Source: CAKZLS01 sp963786305 (GTDB lineage Bacteria > Pseudomonadota > Alphaproteobacteria > Rhodospirillales > Defluviicoccaceae). Taken from it: a stretch of DNA of 64,000 nucleotides. The notes below the pieces were generated by a model that was not told where the DNA came from, made no database searches, and was given only the letters and a program-made list of their open reading frames with translations. Made by a program: the position numbers and the translations under genes. Of this stretch, positions 8,806 through 18,610 are shown piece after piece. The stretch's first letter is position 1. Each line of letters starts with the position of its first letter. The DNA lies in the NCBI GenBank assembly GCA_963786305.1, contig CAWAYL010000009.1, positions 62,001 through 126,000 of the forward strand, in the 5' to 3' direction.

Positions 8806-10098
8806 TCACTCGCACTCGGCGCCTTCGAAGCCGCCGGCGATCCACTCCTGACTGGAGATGCCATCCGGCGGGTTCACACACTTCGCAGCATATCGCTTCA
8901 CGTTGGTTACGCCCGGCTTGCCGTCCTTGAGCTCGTATTGGCCGTAAACCATCTCCATCACCGCCTGATGGCCGTTACCGAGCGCCATGTTCACCACACC
9001 GCCGGGGCCGGTGAATTCCAGCCCTTCGAATGCGGCAATGATCTCTTCCGTGGTCGGCTCGCCGCTACCCTTGGCTGCCTGCGCCTTCTCGTAGGCGGTC
9101 TTCAGCCCCAGGATCGCCTGCGCCATCTTGTACGAAGGGTAGGTCGGAGGCGTGTCGAAGCGCTCGATATAATTCTTGCGAAACCAGTCGTTCAACGCGC
9201 TTTCGGGCGCGAAAACGCCGAACGGTCCGCGGCCGCCGAGCGCGGCCCCCGTCGGCATCTGCTCGGAAAAGCGGAACATCGCCAATTCACCGGTCGTCAG
9301 CAACGGCGTCTGGTCTTCGAATAGACCGCGCGCGGAGGCTTGAAGAACGAAGCCCTCCATGTCACCACCCCAGAAGCTGGAGTGAATGACGTCGGACGGG
9401 TTGACCATCAGAGCCGAAACCTCCGAACCGTACTGACCCGCGAACAGCTTCGGGAATTGCTCGGTGTTCACTTCCACGCCGGGATTCAGTTGCTTCATGC
9501 TGTTGATGAAGTCGTTCCAGGAATCCTGGCCCCAGGCGTAGTTCTGGTTGATGCCGGATACGCTTTTGAGATCGGGATTGAGCTCAAGCGCGTAGCGCGC
9601 GGCGGCGACGTTATCCATGGTCGAGGTGGGGCCGGTGCGGAAAACGTACTTGTAACTGCCTTCCTCGAAAACCCGAGGCGTCCCGCAATCGAAAAGGACG
9701 GTGAGGGTTTTGAGTTCCTCCGCGGCCGGCGGTACGGCGAGGCAATCGCCGCTGGAGATATATCCGATGACCGCATCGACGCCCTGCCGCTCCACGAGGT
9801 TGCGGAATTCCGCGACCTGTTTGGTGCCGCCGCCGGCTTCATCGACGAATGTCATCTCCACCGTCCTGCCGCCGAACCCCTTGGTCGCATAGGGAGCCGG
9901 TGCGGTTCCCGCGTTCAAGGCCTCGACGATGAGCTTGGCGGCGTTCTCGGCGGGAACGCCGAACGGACCCGCGGCCGCCCCGGACAGAAACGTCACGATT
10001 CCAACTTTGTAGTCTTCCGAGGCAAAGCTCGGCGTGATTGCCATTCCGGCAACCACGGTGCTTGTCACCGCCACGGTTTTCAAAAGCGAACGATGCAT
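8806..10098 (-). CDS. livK: Periplasmic substrate-binding protein of HAAT-type ABC importer
   Basis: 430-residue periplasmic binding protein of the leucine/amide type. A Sec signal peptide covers about residues 1-26 (MHRSLLKTVAVTSTV to SFASE), and the mature start is the family-typical YKVGIVTFLSGAAAGPFG. The ATG is preceded by GGAGGG at good spacing. It is the first gene of the operon with the two permeases, two ATPases and alcohol dehydrogenase. The ligand is not readable; this family carries amino acids, amides, urea and various aromatic or aliphatic acids. The symbol livK is by position only. Confidence 0.88.
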   Translation of the reverse strand: MHRSLLKTVAVTSTVVAGMAITPSFASEDYKVGIVTFLSGAAAGPFGVPAENAAKLIVEALNAGTAPAPYATKGFGGRTVEMTFVDEAGGGTKQVAEFRNLVERQGVDAVIGYISSGDCLAVPPAAEELKTLTVLFDCGTPRVFEEGSYKYVFRTGPTSTMDNVAAARYALELNPDLKSVSGINQNYAWGQDSWNDFINSMKQLNPGVEVNTEQFPKLFAGQYGSEVSALMVNPSDVIHSSFWGGDMEGFVLQASARGLFEDQTPLLTTGELAMFRFSEQMPTGAALGGRGPFGVFAPESALNDWFRKNYIERFDTPPTYPSYKMAQAILGLKTAYEKAQAAKGSGEPTTEEIIAAFEGLEFTGPGGVVNMALGNGHQAVMEMVYGQYELKDGKPGVTNVKRYAAKCVNPPDGISSQEWIAGGFEGAECE

Positions 10099-10505
10099 TG
10101 CGGTATCCCTCCACTCATGTGTTGTTCATTGATGGAGGCAAGAATCGGCTCATCGGAAAGACACTCCGGTTTACCGAGCGTCTGAACAACGCGGCCCTTC
10201 GCACCCTGGCCTCCTGCCGCCCCATTCTTCGAGGGCGGCTTAAGTCATATTGTAACCGCAACGAACGTGCCAGCGTTAGAAAAATAGCCCAGCAAATTGT
10301 TAGGTGATTTTTTCGAAAAGCGGGTGTGCTTCTCTCGTGCATTGCGCGCTTTTGGCTCCGCCGGGCATCTCTTCGAAGTCCCTTCCCAGCGATCGCGCGA
10401 ACAGGGCGTGAAATTCCAGTTGCCGTGGCAACCGTGTGTTGTGCTAACATTTCACACGGCGGAAAACGCTATTCGAAATGATTTGGCGGCGGGGATCAGC
10501 ATATC
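10099..10505. other. Intergenic region between divergent genes
   Basis: 407 bases between the importer operon (minus) and the S41-type protease gene (plus). It must hold promoters for both. It is locally AT-rich around 10250-10320, but I see no clear -35/-10 pair, RNA gene or additional coding frame. Confidence 0.5.
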
Positions 10506-12531
10506 ATGGCGAAGAAAGGCTCGGCAAAAAGCGGCAAGAAAGCACCGGCAAAACAGAAAAAAGCAAACCGCCGGACAAAAGAGGCGCTGGCGCCGGGCCT
10601 CGAATTCCTGCAATCGGCGCACACCGCGGTCCGCTCGCACATGAAGGCGGCAACCGACCTGCCGACGTTTCTCGCGTCGGCCGGAACACTCGGCCTCGAC
10701 GATCGCAAACGGCTGATCGCCCAGGCGCTGGTGCTGATCGGCGAGACGTTCGTCCACCTGCCACTGAAACAGGCCATGCACGGGGTCGATCCGCTGCAGA
10801 AACTGCGCCTCATCCAGCACCGGCTGGCTCAATCCGAGCCGTCGGCCATGGCGAGCGAGTACACCTTCCACCGCGACATGATCGAGGTATTCACGTCGGT
10901 TCGCGATCTCCACACGAACTACATGCTGCCGGCGCCGTTCGCCGACAAGGTGGCGTTTCTGCCGTTCGATATCGAGGAATATTTCGAGGACGGCAAGCCG
11001 CATTACATCGCCAGCCATTTCGTGCAGGGGTTCTCGCACCGGCATTTCAAGCACGGCGCCGAGATCACCACGTGGAACGGCGTGCCCATCCGCCGCGCCA
11101 TCGCGGTCTCGGCACACCAGCACGCCGGCAGCAACCCGGCGGCCCGGCACGCCCGCGGCGTCGACGGCCTGACGCTGCGCGCGCTCCGCCGGGCGCTGCC
11201 GCCGGACGCCCTGTGGGTGATCGTCGGCTATATCGACCTCGACGGGGTCGAGCACGAACTCAAGCAGGAATGGATCGTCACGCCGGCGCTTCCCGCGCGG
11301 AGCGGCGTCGACGCCGACGCCCTGAACGGCAACGCGGCCTGCCTCGGCATCGATATCGAGGCCGATATCATTCAGCGCGCCAAGACCATGCTGTTCGCGC
11401 CCAAGGTCGTCGCCGAGCAGAAAAAACCGAAGAAGACCTCCAGCCGCAAGGCCGCCGCCGGCCAATCGGTGTCGACCGCCATGTCGGGGACCTTCCGCGC
11501 GCAGAGCGTGAGCACGCCTTCCGGGGAGTTCGGCTACATCCGCATCTTCACCTTCAACGTCGACGATCCGGACGCCTTCATCGACGAATTCGTCCGCCTC
11601 GCCGGCCTGCTGCCGCAAAACGGGATGATCGTCGATGTGCGCGGCAATGGCGGCGGTCACATCTACGCCAGCGAGGGTCTGTTGCAGGTGTTGACGCCGG
11701 AAGAGATCACGCCGGAGCCGACCCAGTTCATCAACACCCCGCTGAACGCGCGGATCTGCGCTCGTCACAAGACCAACCCGGTGGGCATCGATCTCGGACC
11801 CTGGGTCGAGTCGATCCGCAACTCGGTCGAGACCGGCGCGGTATACTCGCGGGGTTTTCCCATCACGCCGCATGCGTTCGCCAACGGCCGCGGACAGAAA
11901 TACCACGGCCCCGTGGTGCTGATCACCGACGCGCGGTGCTACAGCGCCACCGACATTTTCGCCGCCGGGTTCAAGGATCACGGCATCGGTCACATGCTCG
12001 GCGTCGACGGCAACACCGGCGCCGGCGGCGCCAACGTCTGGAACTCACGATCTGCTAAGACTGCTTTTGGAGCAGCCCGCTCCGGCGGATACCGATACGC
12101 CTTTCGAACCCTTGCCCAGCGGCGCCGGCATGCGCGTCGCGATCCGCCGGACGATGCGGGTCGGCGACCAGGCCGGCACGCCGCTCGAGGACCTCGGGGT
12201 CGCGCCCGACTCGCTCCATGCCCTGACGAAGACCGATCTGCTCAACGGCAACATCGATCTGATCGCCGCCGCCGGCAACATCCTGACCGGCATGCCGGCG
12301 CGCCTCCTGAACGCCACCGCGACGCTGGCGGGCTCGATCCTGACCCTCGATGCGACGACGGCCGGTTTCTCGCGCCTCGATATCTACGTCGACGGCCGGC
12401 CGCTCGCCAGCCTCGACGTCGATGACGGCCATCACAGCGTCAACGTCAACGTGCCGAACGGCGCCACGGCGGTGAAACTGGCCGGCTATCACGAGGACGT
12501 GCTCGTCGCGGCGCGAAAACTCGATCTGTGA
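10506..12531 (+). CDS. S41-family peptidase-like protein (one frameshift)
   Basis: About 674 residues after correction. A lysine-rich N-terminal tail (residues 1-25) replaces a signal peptide, so the protein is probably cytoplasmic. A long N-terminal region precedes a C-terminal S41/tail-specific-protease-type domain. That domain has GMIVDVRGNGGGHIYASEGL, matching the conserved D-R-x-N-x-GG segment, and VVLITDARCYSATDIFAAGF, where the SAT serine is the likely nucleophile. One extra A near 12042 shifts the frame after GAGGANVW; the remainder ends YHEDVLVAARKLDL. Other S41 proteins of this size act on unknown substrates, and none can be inferred here. It faces the osmC-like gene tail to tail. 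Confidence 0.75.
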
Positions 12532-12563
12532 CTCGGAGAGTCGGGTGGCGCGGCCCTGTCGTG

Positions 12564-12992
12564 TTACGATACCAGACGGGCGTTCAGCTTGATTTCCGGT
12601 CCGGCCAGGGCCTTCGAGACCGGACAATTCTTCTTGGCGTCCTCGGCGGCGGCCTGAAAGTCGCTGTCGCTCATGCCGGGAACCACCGCTTCCATGTCCA
12701 ACTCGATGAGCGGGATCACGAAGCCGTCCCCTTCCTGTTTAAGGTGGACCTTGGCCGTCGTCGTCACCCGCTCCGGCTTTTGCCCCGACGTCGCCAGCCC
12801 ATGGGAAAGAGCCATGGAAAAGCAGGCCGCCTCGGCCGCCGCGATCAGTTCCTCCGGGTTCGTTCCATCGCCGTCCTCGAAGCGCGACTTGAACGTGTAG
12901 GCGCCTTCGTAGGCACCGCTGCCGAGCGCGATGTCGCCGTCGCCCGCCTTGAGATCCCCCCGCCATTCCGCGCGTGCGTTTCTCGTCGTCAT
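12564..12992 (-). CDS. OsmC-family peroxiredoxin-like protein
   Basis: 142-residue OsmC/Ohr-family protein that reduces organic hydroperoxides using two cysteines. Both are present: one in AAEAACFSMALS and one in KKNCPVSKAL. The start EWRGDLKAGDGDIALGSGAYEG is characteristic of the OsmC branch. The ATG 12990-12992 follows a strong GGGAGGAAG site. A small inverted repeat GTGACTGGTCAC at 13012-13023 lies just upstream and could be an operator, which is untested. It is the downstream neighbour of the C45 acyltransferase gene on the same strand. Confidence 0.92.
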   Translation of the reverse strand: MTTRNARAEWRGDLKAGDGDIALGSGAYEGAYTFKSRFEDGDGTNPEELIAAAEAACFSMALSHGLATSGQKPERVTTTAKVHLKQEGDGFVIPLIELDMEAVVPGMSDSDFQAAAEDAKKNCPVSKALAGPEIKLNARLVS

Positions 12993-13063
12993 GATGTCTT
13001 CCTCCCGATAGGTGACTGGTCACGCATGCCCCGGACCAGCGATCCGGATATGCGCTTTGATCT

Positions 13064-14140
13064 TTAACAGATGGGGACATCGATCGTTCCATGAAAGCAT
13101 CGATCCCGCTTCGGCCGCGACCGATGGGGCAATGGATTGGACGACCCGTTCGACGCGCCGTGATGGAATGACCAGTCGACGGTATCCGGGTGGACGCGGA
13201 ACACCGCCGTGGCCAGCGTGTTCTCGCGGTCCGAATCGTCGGCGCCACGCCGCCAGATGGGCCATCCCGATCCACCCGTATCGCGCAGGATCTGCAGGGG
13301 GTCGCGGCAGCCGCTGGAGAGCAGCGCGTCGCCGCGCTTCTGACGGTCCCGCGACGAAGCGGTGACGACCTGATCGGCGCCCCGCGTTGGGAGACAGACG
13401 GCATGGTTGGCGTGGATGGACGGCTCCGTGATCGGCCACGCGGCCACCCGACCGCCGCCGTATTCGACGCTGATCACCCGCGAATCGCCGGCTTGCGCAA
13501 GGGTCAGGTGAAAGCCGCTGCTGGCCGGCGTGGCGCCCAGGATCGCCATCGCGGCGTCGATGCCATCGGCGTCGAGGACGGCGCGCGACAGGACCATGCG
13601 CGGAATCTCCGGCGTGACATGGGTTAGACGCAGGTTGTTGGCGGTAACCACCAAGCCCCTTTCGGACACGCCGAAGGCATGTCCCGCGATCGACCCCGGA
13701 TAGCAGAACGACAGAAAGCCGGTCCTTGCCGCCGGCGAGACCTCGGCGATGAAGCAATGCCCGTCGAGAGCCGGCGGGCCATCCTCGTTGTGGGCGACGA
13801 CGGGCGTGGCGCCGGGAAGCTGCACCGTCGTGCAGCCGTCCGGCGCATGGGCCAGCAGATCGCCCCGGCAATTCCAGGCGAAAACATCGTCGAACGCCAC
13901 CCCCAGCCCGTCGGCCACCCCTTCGAGTTCAGCGTAAATCCATGGATAGGCCGTTTTCGTCCGCCGCATCATCCGCTGGACCACCGCGGCATATCGGAGA
14001 TGGGTCATTTGCCGCCAGTCCGGCGACGGGATCAGATGCACATGGACCGCTTCGCGTCCCTGTTGCCCGAGCGCCCGGCCGATATCGTATGGCGTGCCCG
14101 ACACCGGGAGCCAGCCGAGGGATGGTGCGCGCGTGGACAT
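13064..14140 (-). CDS. C45-family autoproteolytic acyltransferase/hydrolase
   Basis: Ntn-hydrolase of the peptidase C45 (acyl-CoA:6-aminopenicillanate acyltransferase-like) family, 358 residues. These proenzymes cut themselves before a cysteine that becomes the N-terminal nucleophile. Here that is C103 in PDGCTTVQLPG, followed by VVAHNEDGPP. The family's GYDIG-like N-terminal motif appears as GTPYDIGRALGQQG. I chose ATG 14138-14140; a GTG 12 bases upstream is also possible. Bacterial homologues act on varied amides and their substrates are mostly unknown. There is no signal peptide. It may be co-transcribed with the downstream osmC-like gene. Confidence 0.85.
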   Translation of the reverse strand: MSTRAPSLGWLPVSGTPYDIGRALGQQGREAVHVHLIPSPDWRQMTHLRYAAVVQRMMRRTKTAYPWIYAELEGVADGLGVAFDDVFAWNCRGDLLAHAPDGCTTVQLPGATPVVAHNEDGPPALDGHCFIAEVSPAARTGFLSFCYPGSIAGHAFGVSERGLVVTANNLRLTHVTPEIPRMVLSRAVLDADGIDAAMAILGATPASSGFHLTLAQAGDSRVISVEYGGGRVAAWPITEPSIHANHAVCLPTRGADQVVTASSRDRQKRGDALLSSGCRDPLQILRDTGGSGWPIWRRGADDSDRENTLATAVFRVHPDTVDWSFHHGASNGSSNPLPHRSRPKRDRCFHGTIDVPIC

Positions 14141-14346
14141 GCCGTGGTTCACCCGATGCGGATTTTTGGTCAGGATATCGGAAACATACAGCCTTCCGCG
14201 CCCCCACCATACCGGCGGCCAGTCAAAAAGGATATCTCACGCGTCATCATAATTATGGTCCTAACATGACCGTTCGCTGCGTCCGCCCTCTACCAAGCGC
14301 GGTTCAAAAGCGATATCTTCCGCGCGTCGTGTTAGCGGGAAAAACC

Positions 14347-15366
14347 ATGGCCGACCTTTCGCGTTTCATCGCCGGACTACCCAAGGCGGAGTTGCACGTT
14401 CACATCGAGGGTACGCTGGAGCCCGAGTTCCTGTTCGAGCGGGCGGCGAAGAACGCCGTCGACCTGCCCTATGCCTCGGTCGAGGAAGCACGGGCGGCCT
14501 ACCGGTTTGAACGCCTCCAGGATTTCCTCGACTTGTACTACCAGGGCACCAGCGTGCTGATGGACGAGGCAGATTTTCACGACCTCGCGTGGGCCTACCT
14601 CGTCAGGGCGCGGCGCCAGAACGTGGTGCATGCCGAGGTATTCTTCGATCCGCAGGCCCATACCCGGCGCGGCATTCCCTTCGCGACCGTGATCGACGGC
14701 CTGTCGCGGGCGGCGCGGGAAGCGAGCACCGACCTCGGCATCAGCGTGGCGTGGATCCTGTGCTTCCTCCGCGATCTCGGTCCGCAGGACGCGCAGCGGA
14801 CGCTGGACCAGGCGCTGGCGTATCGCGACACCTTCATCGGCGTCGGCCTCAACTCCGCCGAACGCGACCACCCGCCCGCCCCGTTCGCGGATGTCTTCGC
14901 GCGCGCCGGTGCGGCGGGTCTTGGCGTCGTCGCCCACGCCGGCGAAGAGGGTCCGTCGGACTACGTGCGCCAGGCCCTCGATGCACTGGGCGCGGAGCGC
15001 ATCGATCATGGCGTGCGGTGCCTCGACGACCCCGGCCTGGTGGCCCGCCTGGCCCGCGACCGCATTCCGCTGACGGTGTGTCCGCTTTCCAATGTCCGCC
15101 TCAAGGTCTTCCCGGACATGGCCCGCCACCCCCTTCGCACGCTGATGGACGCGGGGTTGCGGGTGACGGTAAATTCGGACGATCCGGCCTATTTCGACGG
15201 CTACATCAATGAAAACTATCAAGCGGCCGCCGACGCCTTCGAGCTCACCGCGGACGACCTGTGCCAGCTTGCGCGCACGTCCTTCCAGGCCTCGTTCCTC
15301 GAAGACGCCGACAAGGCCGAGCACGTCGCACGGATCGAAGAGTATCGAACACGAAGCCACACATAG
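14347..15366 (+). CDS. add: Adenosine/adenine deaminase
   Basis: Metal-dependent amidohydrolase of 339 residues in purine salvage. Zinc ligands are H17 and H19 in ELHVHIEGTLEPE. Further motifs are AHAGEEGP, RIDHGVRC and VTVNSDDPAYFDGYINENY. The EGTLEPE start and the HTRRGIPF segment resemble the bacterial/fungal branch that deaminates adenine rather than adenosine, so the substrate may be adenine (inference from family knowledge). ATG 14347 gives the usual family N-terminus; the frame is open upstream but without homology. Confidence 0.88.
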   Translation: MADLSRFIAGLPKAELHVHIEGTLEPEFLFERAAKNAVDLPYASVEEARAAYRFERLQDFLDLYYQGTSVLMDEADFHDLAWAYLVRARRQNVVHAEVFFDPQAHTRRGIPFATVIDGLSRAAREASTDLGISVAWILCFLRDLGPQDAQRTLDQALAYRDTFIGVGLNSAERDHPPAPFADVFARAGAAGLGVVAHAGEEGPSDYVRQALDALGAERIDHGVRCLDDPGLVARLARDRIPLTVCPLSNVRLKVFPDMARHPLRTLMDAGLRVTVNSDDPAYFDGYINENYQAAADAFELTADDLCQLARTSFQASFLEDADKAEHVARIEEYRTRSHT

Positions 15367-15422
15367 CGAACGGGTTGCCGGACGCGGAGCAGAATTGGAA
15401 CAACAAGAGCGAGGAGTATCAT

Positions 15423-15908
15423 ATGAAACGACCCTACCGGATGACGGCCGTGGCGGCGGCGATGACGGTGCTGGCCCTGGCCGTCGCCTGCGAAGACGAG
15501 AAGACACCGGCTGAGGCGGCCCAGGAACACCTGGAAAAGTCCACCGAGCAGGCAGCCAAGGCCGCGGAGGAAGCCGGCAAGGCCGCCCGCCAGCAGGCCG
15601 AGCAAACGGCCGACGCGGTTTCCGATCAGGCGCGAAAGGCCTACCAAGCGACCCGCGAGAAAGCGGCGGATGCCTACGAACGCGCCCGCCTGGCCGCCGA
15701 ACGGGCCACCACCGACGCCAGCGAGGACGCGCGCGAGGCCTATGACGCGGCGAAAACGGAGGCCGTCGAGGCCTATGAAAAGACCAAGATCGCCGCCGAC
15801 AACGCCGGCCGCCAGGCGGCCGAGGAGGCGCGCTCCATGTACGAAGCGGCCAGGCAACGCGTCAACGACGCCTTCGACGACGACAGCCGACCGCCGGCGG
15901 AGGACTGA
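15423..15908 (+). CDS. Alanine/glutamate-rich lipoprotein with repetitive helices
   Basis: 161 residues. A lipoprotein signal ends in LAVAC (about residue 23), followed by a long, charged, alanine-rich region. Irregular 11-residue-like repeats (EKAADAYERARLAAERA and similar) predict extended amphipathic helix or coiled coil. It is preceded by a good GGAG site (gaggagtatcatATG). Such apolipoprotein-like proteins are common in Proteobacteria and likely sit in the envelope, but no specific activity can be assigned. It starts 56 bases after the deaminase stop. Confidence 0.8.
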   Translation: MKRPYRMTAVAAAMTVLALAVACEDEKTPAEAAQEHLEKSTEQAAKAAEEAGKAARQQAEQTADAVSDQARKAYQATREKAADAYERARLAAERATTDASEDAREAYDAAKTEAVEAYEKTKIAADNAGRQAAEEARSMYEAARQRVNDAFDDDSRPPAED

Positions 15909-15933
15909 TACCGATACGTAGCGGAATACCAAG

Positions 15934-18084
15934 TCACGGGAGCCGACCGCGGCTGCCTTCGCCGGCGACGCGGAGCAGAAACGCTTCCAACCCCTTGATG
16001 CAGACGCAATCATCCCAGGCCTTGTGCCGCCGGGCGACCACCTTCTCCGCGACATGGAGCCGCCACGCCGGCTCCGTCCCCATGCGCGCCGCCCGTGTCA
16101 CGTAATCGTCGACGGTGTCGGCGATGCACTCGGTCAGCCCCATCATCTCCATCATGGCGGCGGTGTGTCGGGCGCGCATGGTTTCGCCGCGGCAGGTGAC
16201 GGGCGGAAGACCGACCGCGCAGGCTTCCAATGTCGTATTGCACCCGGACCAGCCGATGCTATCGAGAAACACGTCGGCGATGCGCATGGCGCCGGCGAAC
16301 CGATCCGGGCTCAGCCTTTGCGAGAGCACGCAATACCGCTCCCAGGACAGGCCGTGTTCCGCGAACGCCCGTTCGAGCCGCACCCGGAACGTCTCCGTCA
16401 CCGCATCCGATGCATGACGAACGAACACGAACTGGCAGTCGCCGACCTTGCGGGCGATCCGGGGAAAGATATCGTCGTAGCGCGGCACGTATTTGAACAA
16501 CGACTGGCAACACCAGTATAGGACGGCGCCTTCACGGACGCCCAATTCCGATCGCGTCAGGGGCGCTTCCGCCACCGGCGGCGGGGTGTAGTGGATCGAC
16601 AGGTTCGGCAGGCGCACGAGGGTTTCGGTGTAGTGATCATCGCCGTCGGGCGGTTCCATCAGATCGCTGCTCAGGAAATAGTCGATGGTGGGATAGCCGG
16701 ACGTGTTGGGGTGGCCCCACGACGAGCACTGCACCGGCGCGAGGCGCAGCGCCGCCAGCTTCGCGGTCATCGGGTCCATGCCGATTTCCGGAAAGATCAG
16801 CACATGCGGATCATCCCGGCGTATGGCTTCGCACCACCCCGAAAAGGTTCGCGGCCCCTGCACGAACCGCTCGAACGTGTCGACGGCCTGTTTCGTCGCC
16901 GTGTCCTGCCGCGTCTGGGTATAGTACGCGAACAGCTTGAACCGGCGGCGGTCGAGATGCTCGGCCCAACCCCTGATGGGAATATTCCAGTTGGAGTGCC
17001 GGTGAAAGAAACCGGAAACGATGCCGACGCGTATGCGCCCGTCTCCGTCCGCCTTGGGCATGGACAACGGCACGCGCCAGCGCGGATACGCCGCCGCCAT
17101 TGCCTCGCACACCAGCCTTCCGTAAAGCGCCTGAAGATCCCGGTCGACGCGGCCCTGGTAGGCAAGAAAGAAAGGCTGCGACAAACCGACGGCATTGGCC
17201 GCCTCGGCAAGGATATAATCCGGCTTGTCCGCGAAATGGGCGCGGAGCGCCTGCAATTGCCGGCGGTAGGCGGCGCGGCGCGCGTCCACGCCGGCCTCGT
17301 CGTCATAGATGATCGGAAGCTGAGCCATACACAGGCCGAAACGGGCCGCCGCCGATCCGGGCGCCAGTTCGAGGGCCCTCGTGTATTCCGAGATCGCTTC
17401 CGCCGTAAGGCCTTGCCCGACGCAGGCATTGGCCAGATAACATCGGGCCTCCACGTCCGCGGGGTCGGACGCGATGGCGCGTCGCAGCGAATGCATGGCG
17501 CGTTTGTATTTCCTCTGGCGCATGAGCACCAGTCCAAGATTCCGGTGAGCGCGGCCAAACGCGGGCGCGATCTCAACGGACCGGCCGAGAGCCGCGGCCG
17601 CCTCCTCGAAATGGCCCTGGTGCTTGAGACATTCGCCGAGACGGCACCATCCTTCGGCGGTGCCGGGATTGATCGCCAACGCCTGGCGGAGCGCATCCAC
17701 CGCCGCGTCCCAGCGCCCGGCGGCCTTAAGCGCAATCGTCAATCCATCGTGCGCGGCATAAAATCCGGGTTTGATGGTGATGGCGCGGCGAAACGCCGCC
17801 GCGGCGTCGTCCGTCCGGCGCAGAATGCGCAACGCATCGCCGAGATTGAACCACGCTTCCGCCGCATCGGGCTTCATGTCCACGGCCTGGCGCAAGACGA
17901 CGACGGCCTCTTCATGGCGGCCGGCACACGCCAGCGCCGTGCCGAGATGAGCGTGATAGACCGCCTTTTGGGGATCCAGCACGATGACGCGTTTCAATAC
18001 GGCCACCGCCTCGGCATAGTCCCGCCGGCGATAGGCGATCTCACCCAGGCGATGAAGGATGGCGGGATCTTCGTTTGCGTTCAT
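15934..18084 (-). CDS. TPR protein with O-GlcNAc transferase-like (SPINDLY) domain
   Basis: 716 residues. The N-terminal ~270 residues are tandem tetratricopeptide repeats, with recurring patterns such as AEAWFNLGDALRILRRTDDA and AYRRRDYAEAVAVLKRVI. The C-terminal half is a GT41-type glycosyltransferase, with VGIVSGFFHRHSN, PVQCSSWGHPNTSGYPTIDY and WSGCNTTLEACAVGLPPVTC, where UDP-sugar-binding residues normally sit. ATG 18082-18084 gives the first repeat; the open frame upstream has no repeats. Bacterial relatives are thought to glycosylate proteins such as flagellin or envelope proteins, but no target gene is adjacent, so the acceptor is unknown. Confidence 0.88.
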   Translation of the reverse strand: MNANEDPAILHRLGEIAYRRRDYAEAVAVLKRVIVLDPQKAVYHAHLGTALACAGRHEEAVVVLRQAVDMKPDAAEAWFNLGDALRILRRTDDAAAAFRRAITIKPGFYAAHDGLTIALKAAGRWDAAVDALRQALAINPGTAEGWCRLGECLKHQGHFEEAAAALGRSVEIAPAFGRAHRNLGLVLMRQRKYKRAMHSLRRAIASDPADVEARCYLANACVGQGLTAEAISEYTRALELAPGSAAARFGLCMAQLPIIYDDEAGVDARRAAYRRQLQALRAHFADKPDYILAEAANAVGLSQPFFLAYQGRVDRDLQALYGRLVCEAMAAAYPRWRVPLSMPKADGDGRIRVGIVSGFFHRHSNWNIPIRGWAEHLDRRRFKLFAYYTQTRQDTATKQAVDTFERFVQGPRTFSGWCEAIRRDDPHVLIFPEIGMDPMTAKLAALRLAPVQCSSWGHPNTSGYPTIDYFLSSDLMEPPDGDDHYTETLVRLPNLSIHYTPPPVAEAPLTRSELGVREGAVLYWCCQSLFKYVPRYDDIFPRIARKVGDCQFVFVRHASDAVTETFRVRLERAFAEHGLSWERYCVLSQRLSPDRFAGAMRIADVFLDSIGWSGCNTTLEACAVGLPPVTCRGETMRARHTAAMMEMMGLTECIADTVDDYVTRAARMGTEPAWRLHVAEKVVARRHKAWDDCVCIKGLEAFLLRVAGEGSRGRLP

Positions 18085-18280
18085 GGCGCCGCTGCCTCGA
18101 TAGGCCCGTGGGACTCTCCGTTCAAGTCCACACCATAACTCAAACAACTTTAAGTAGAGGTTTCCATAATCGGCCGTGGTGCAAGGCGTCCCCGATCCAG
18201 ATCGGTGCCATTGGCGAACCGCCGCGCCCGGCGCCCATGAACGCCTTGCTTCATCAGACAAACGTCGCTAACGTGATGCT

Positions 18281-18547
18281 ATGAAGACTTTGATCGTCAT
18301 TTGCGTCTTGCTTGCGACCGGCGCGTGCACCGAGATGTTCCACGGGCCGCGCGTGGTCCACTATCCGGACACGGACAAATTCTATGTCCGCCACACGCCG
18401 CTGTTTCCCATGTCGGAGAACAGCAACACGCAGGTCGCCGAACTCGCGTCCGGCATCTGCCAGAAAAACGACAAGACGGCCGAACTCGTGGATGCCTTTC
18501 AGGTCTACGATTACGACATCCGCTATTCCACCTTCGCGTGCCGATAG
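18281..18547 (+). CDS. Small putative lipoprotein
   Basis: 88 residues. MKTLIVICVLLATGAC is a typical lipoprotein signal with a lipobox-like LATGAC, giving a mature protein starting at C16. The rest (TEMFHGPRVVHYP, then VAELASGICQKNDKTAELVD) has no family I recognise. It is divergent from the TPR-OGT gene and followed 63 bases later by the SDR gene on the same strand. Function unknown. Confidence 0.72.
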   Translation: MKTLIVICVLLATGACTEMFHGPRVVHYPDTDKFYVRHTPLFPMSENSNTQVAELASGICQKNDKTAELVDAFQVYDYDIRYSTFACR

Positions 18548-18610
18548 GCCCGGGTGTCCTTCACACCGTGAAGAAAGCCGGCTGGACACGGACACGGCAC
18601 CATCTGGGCG

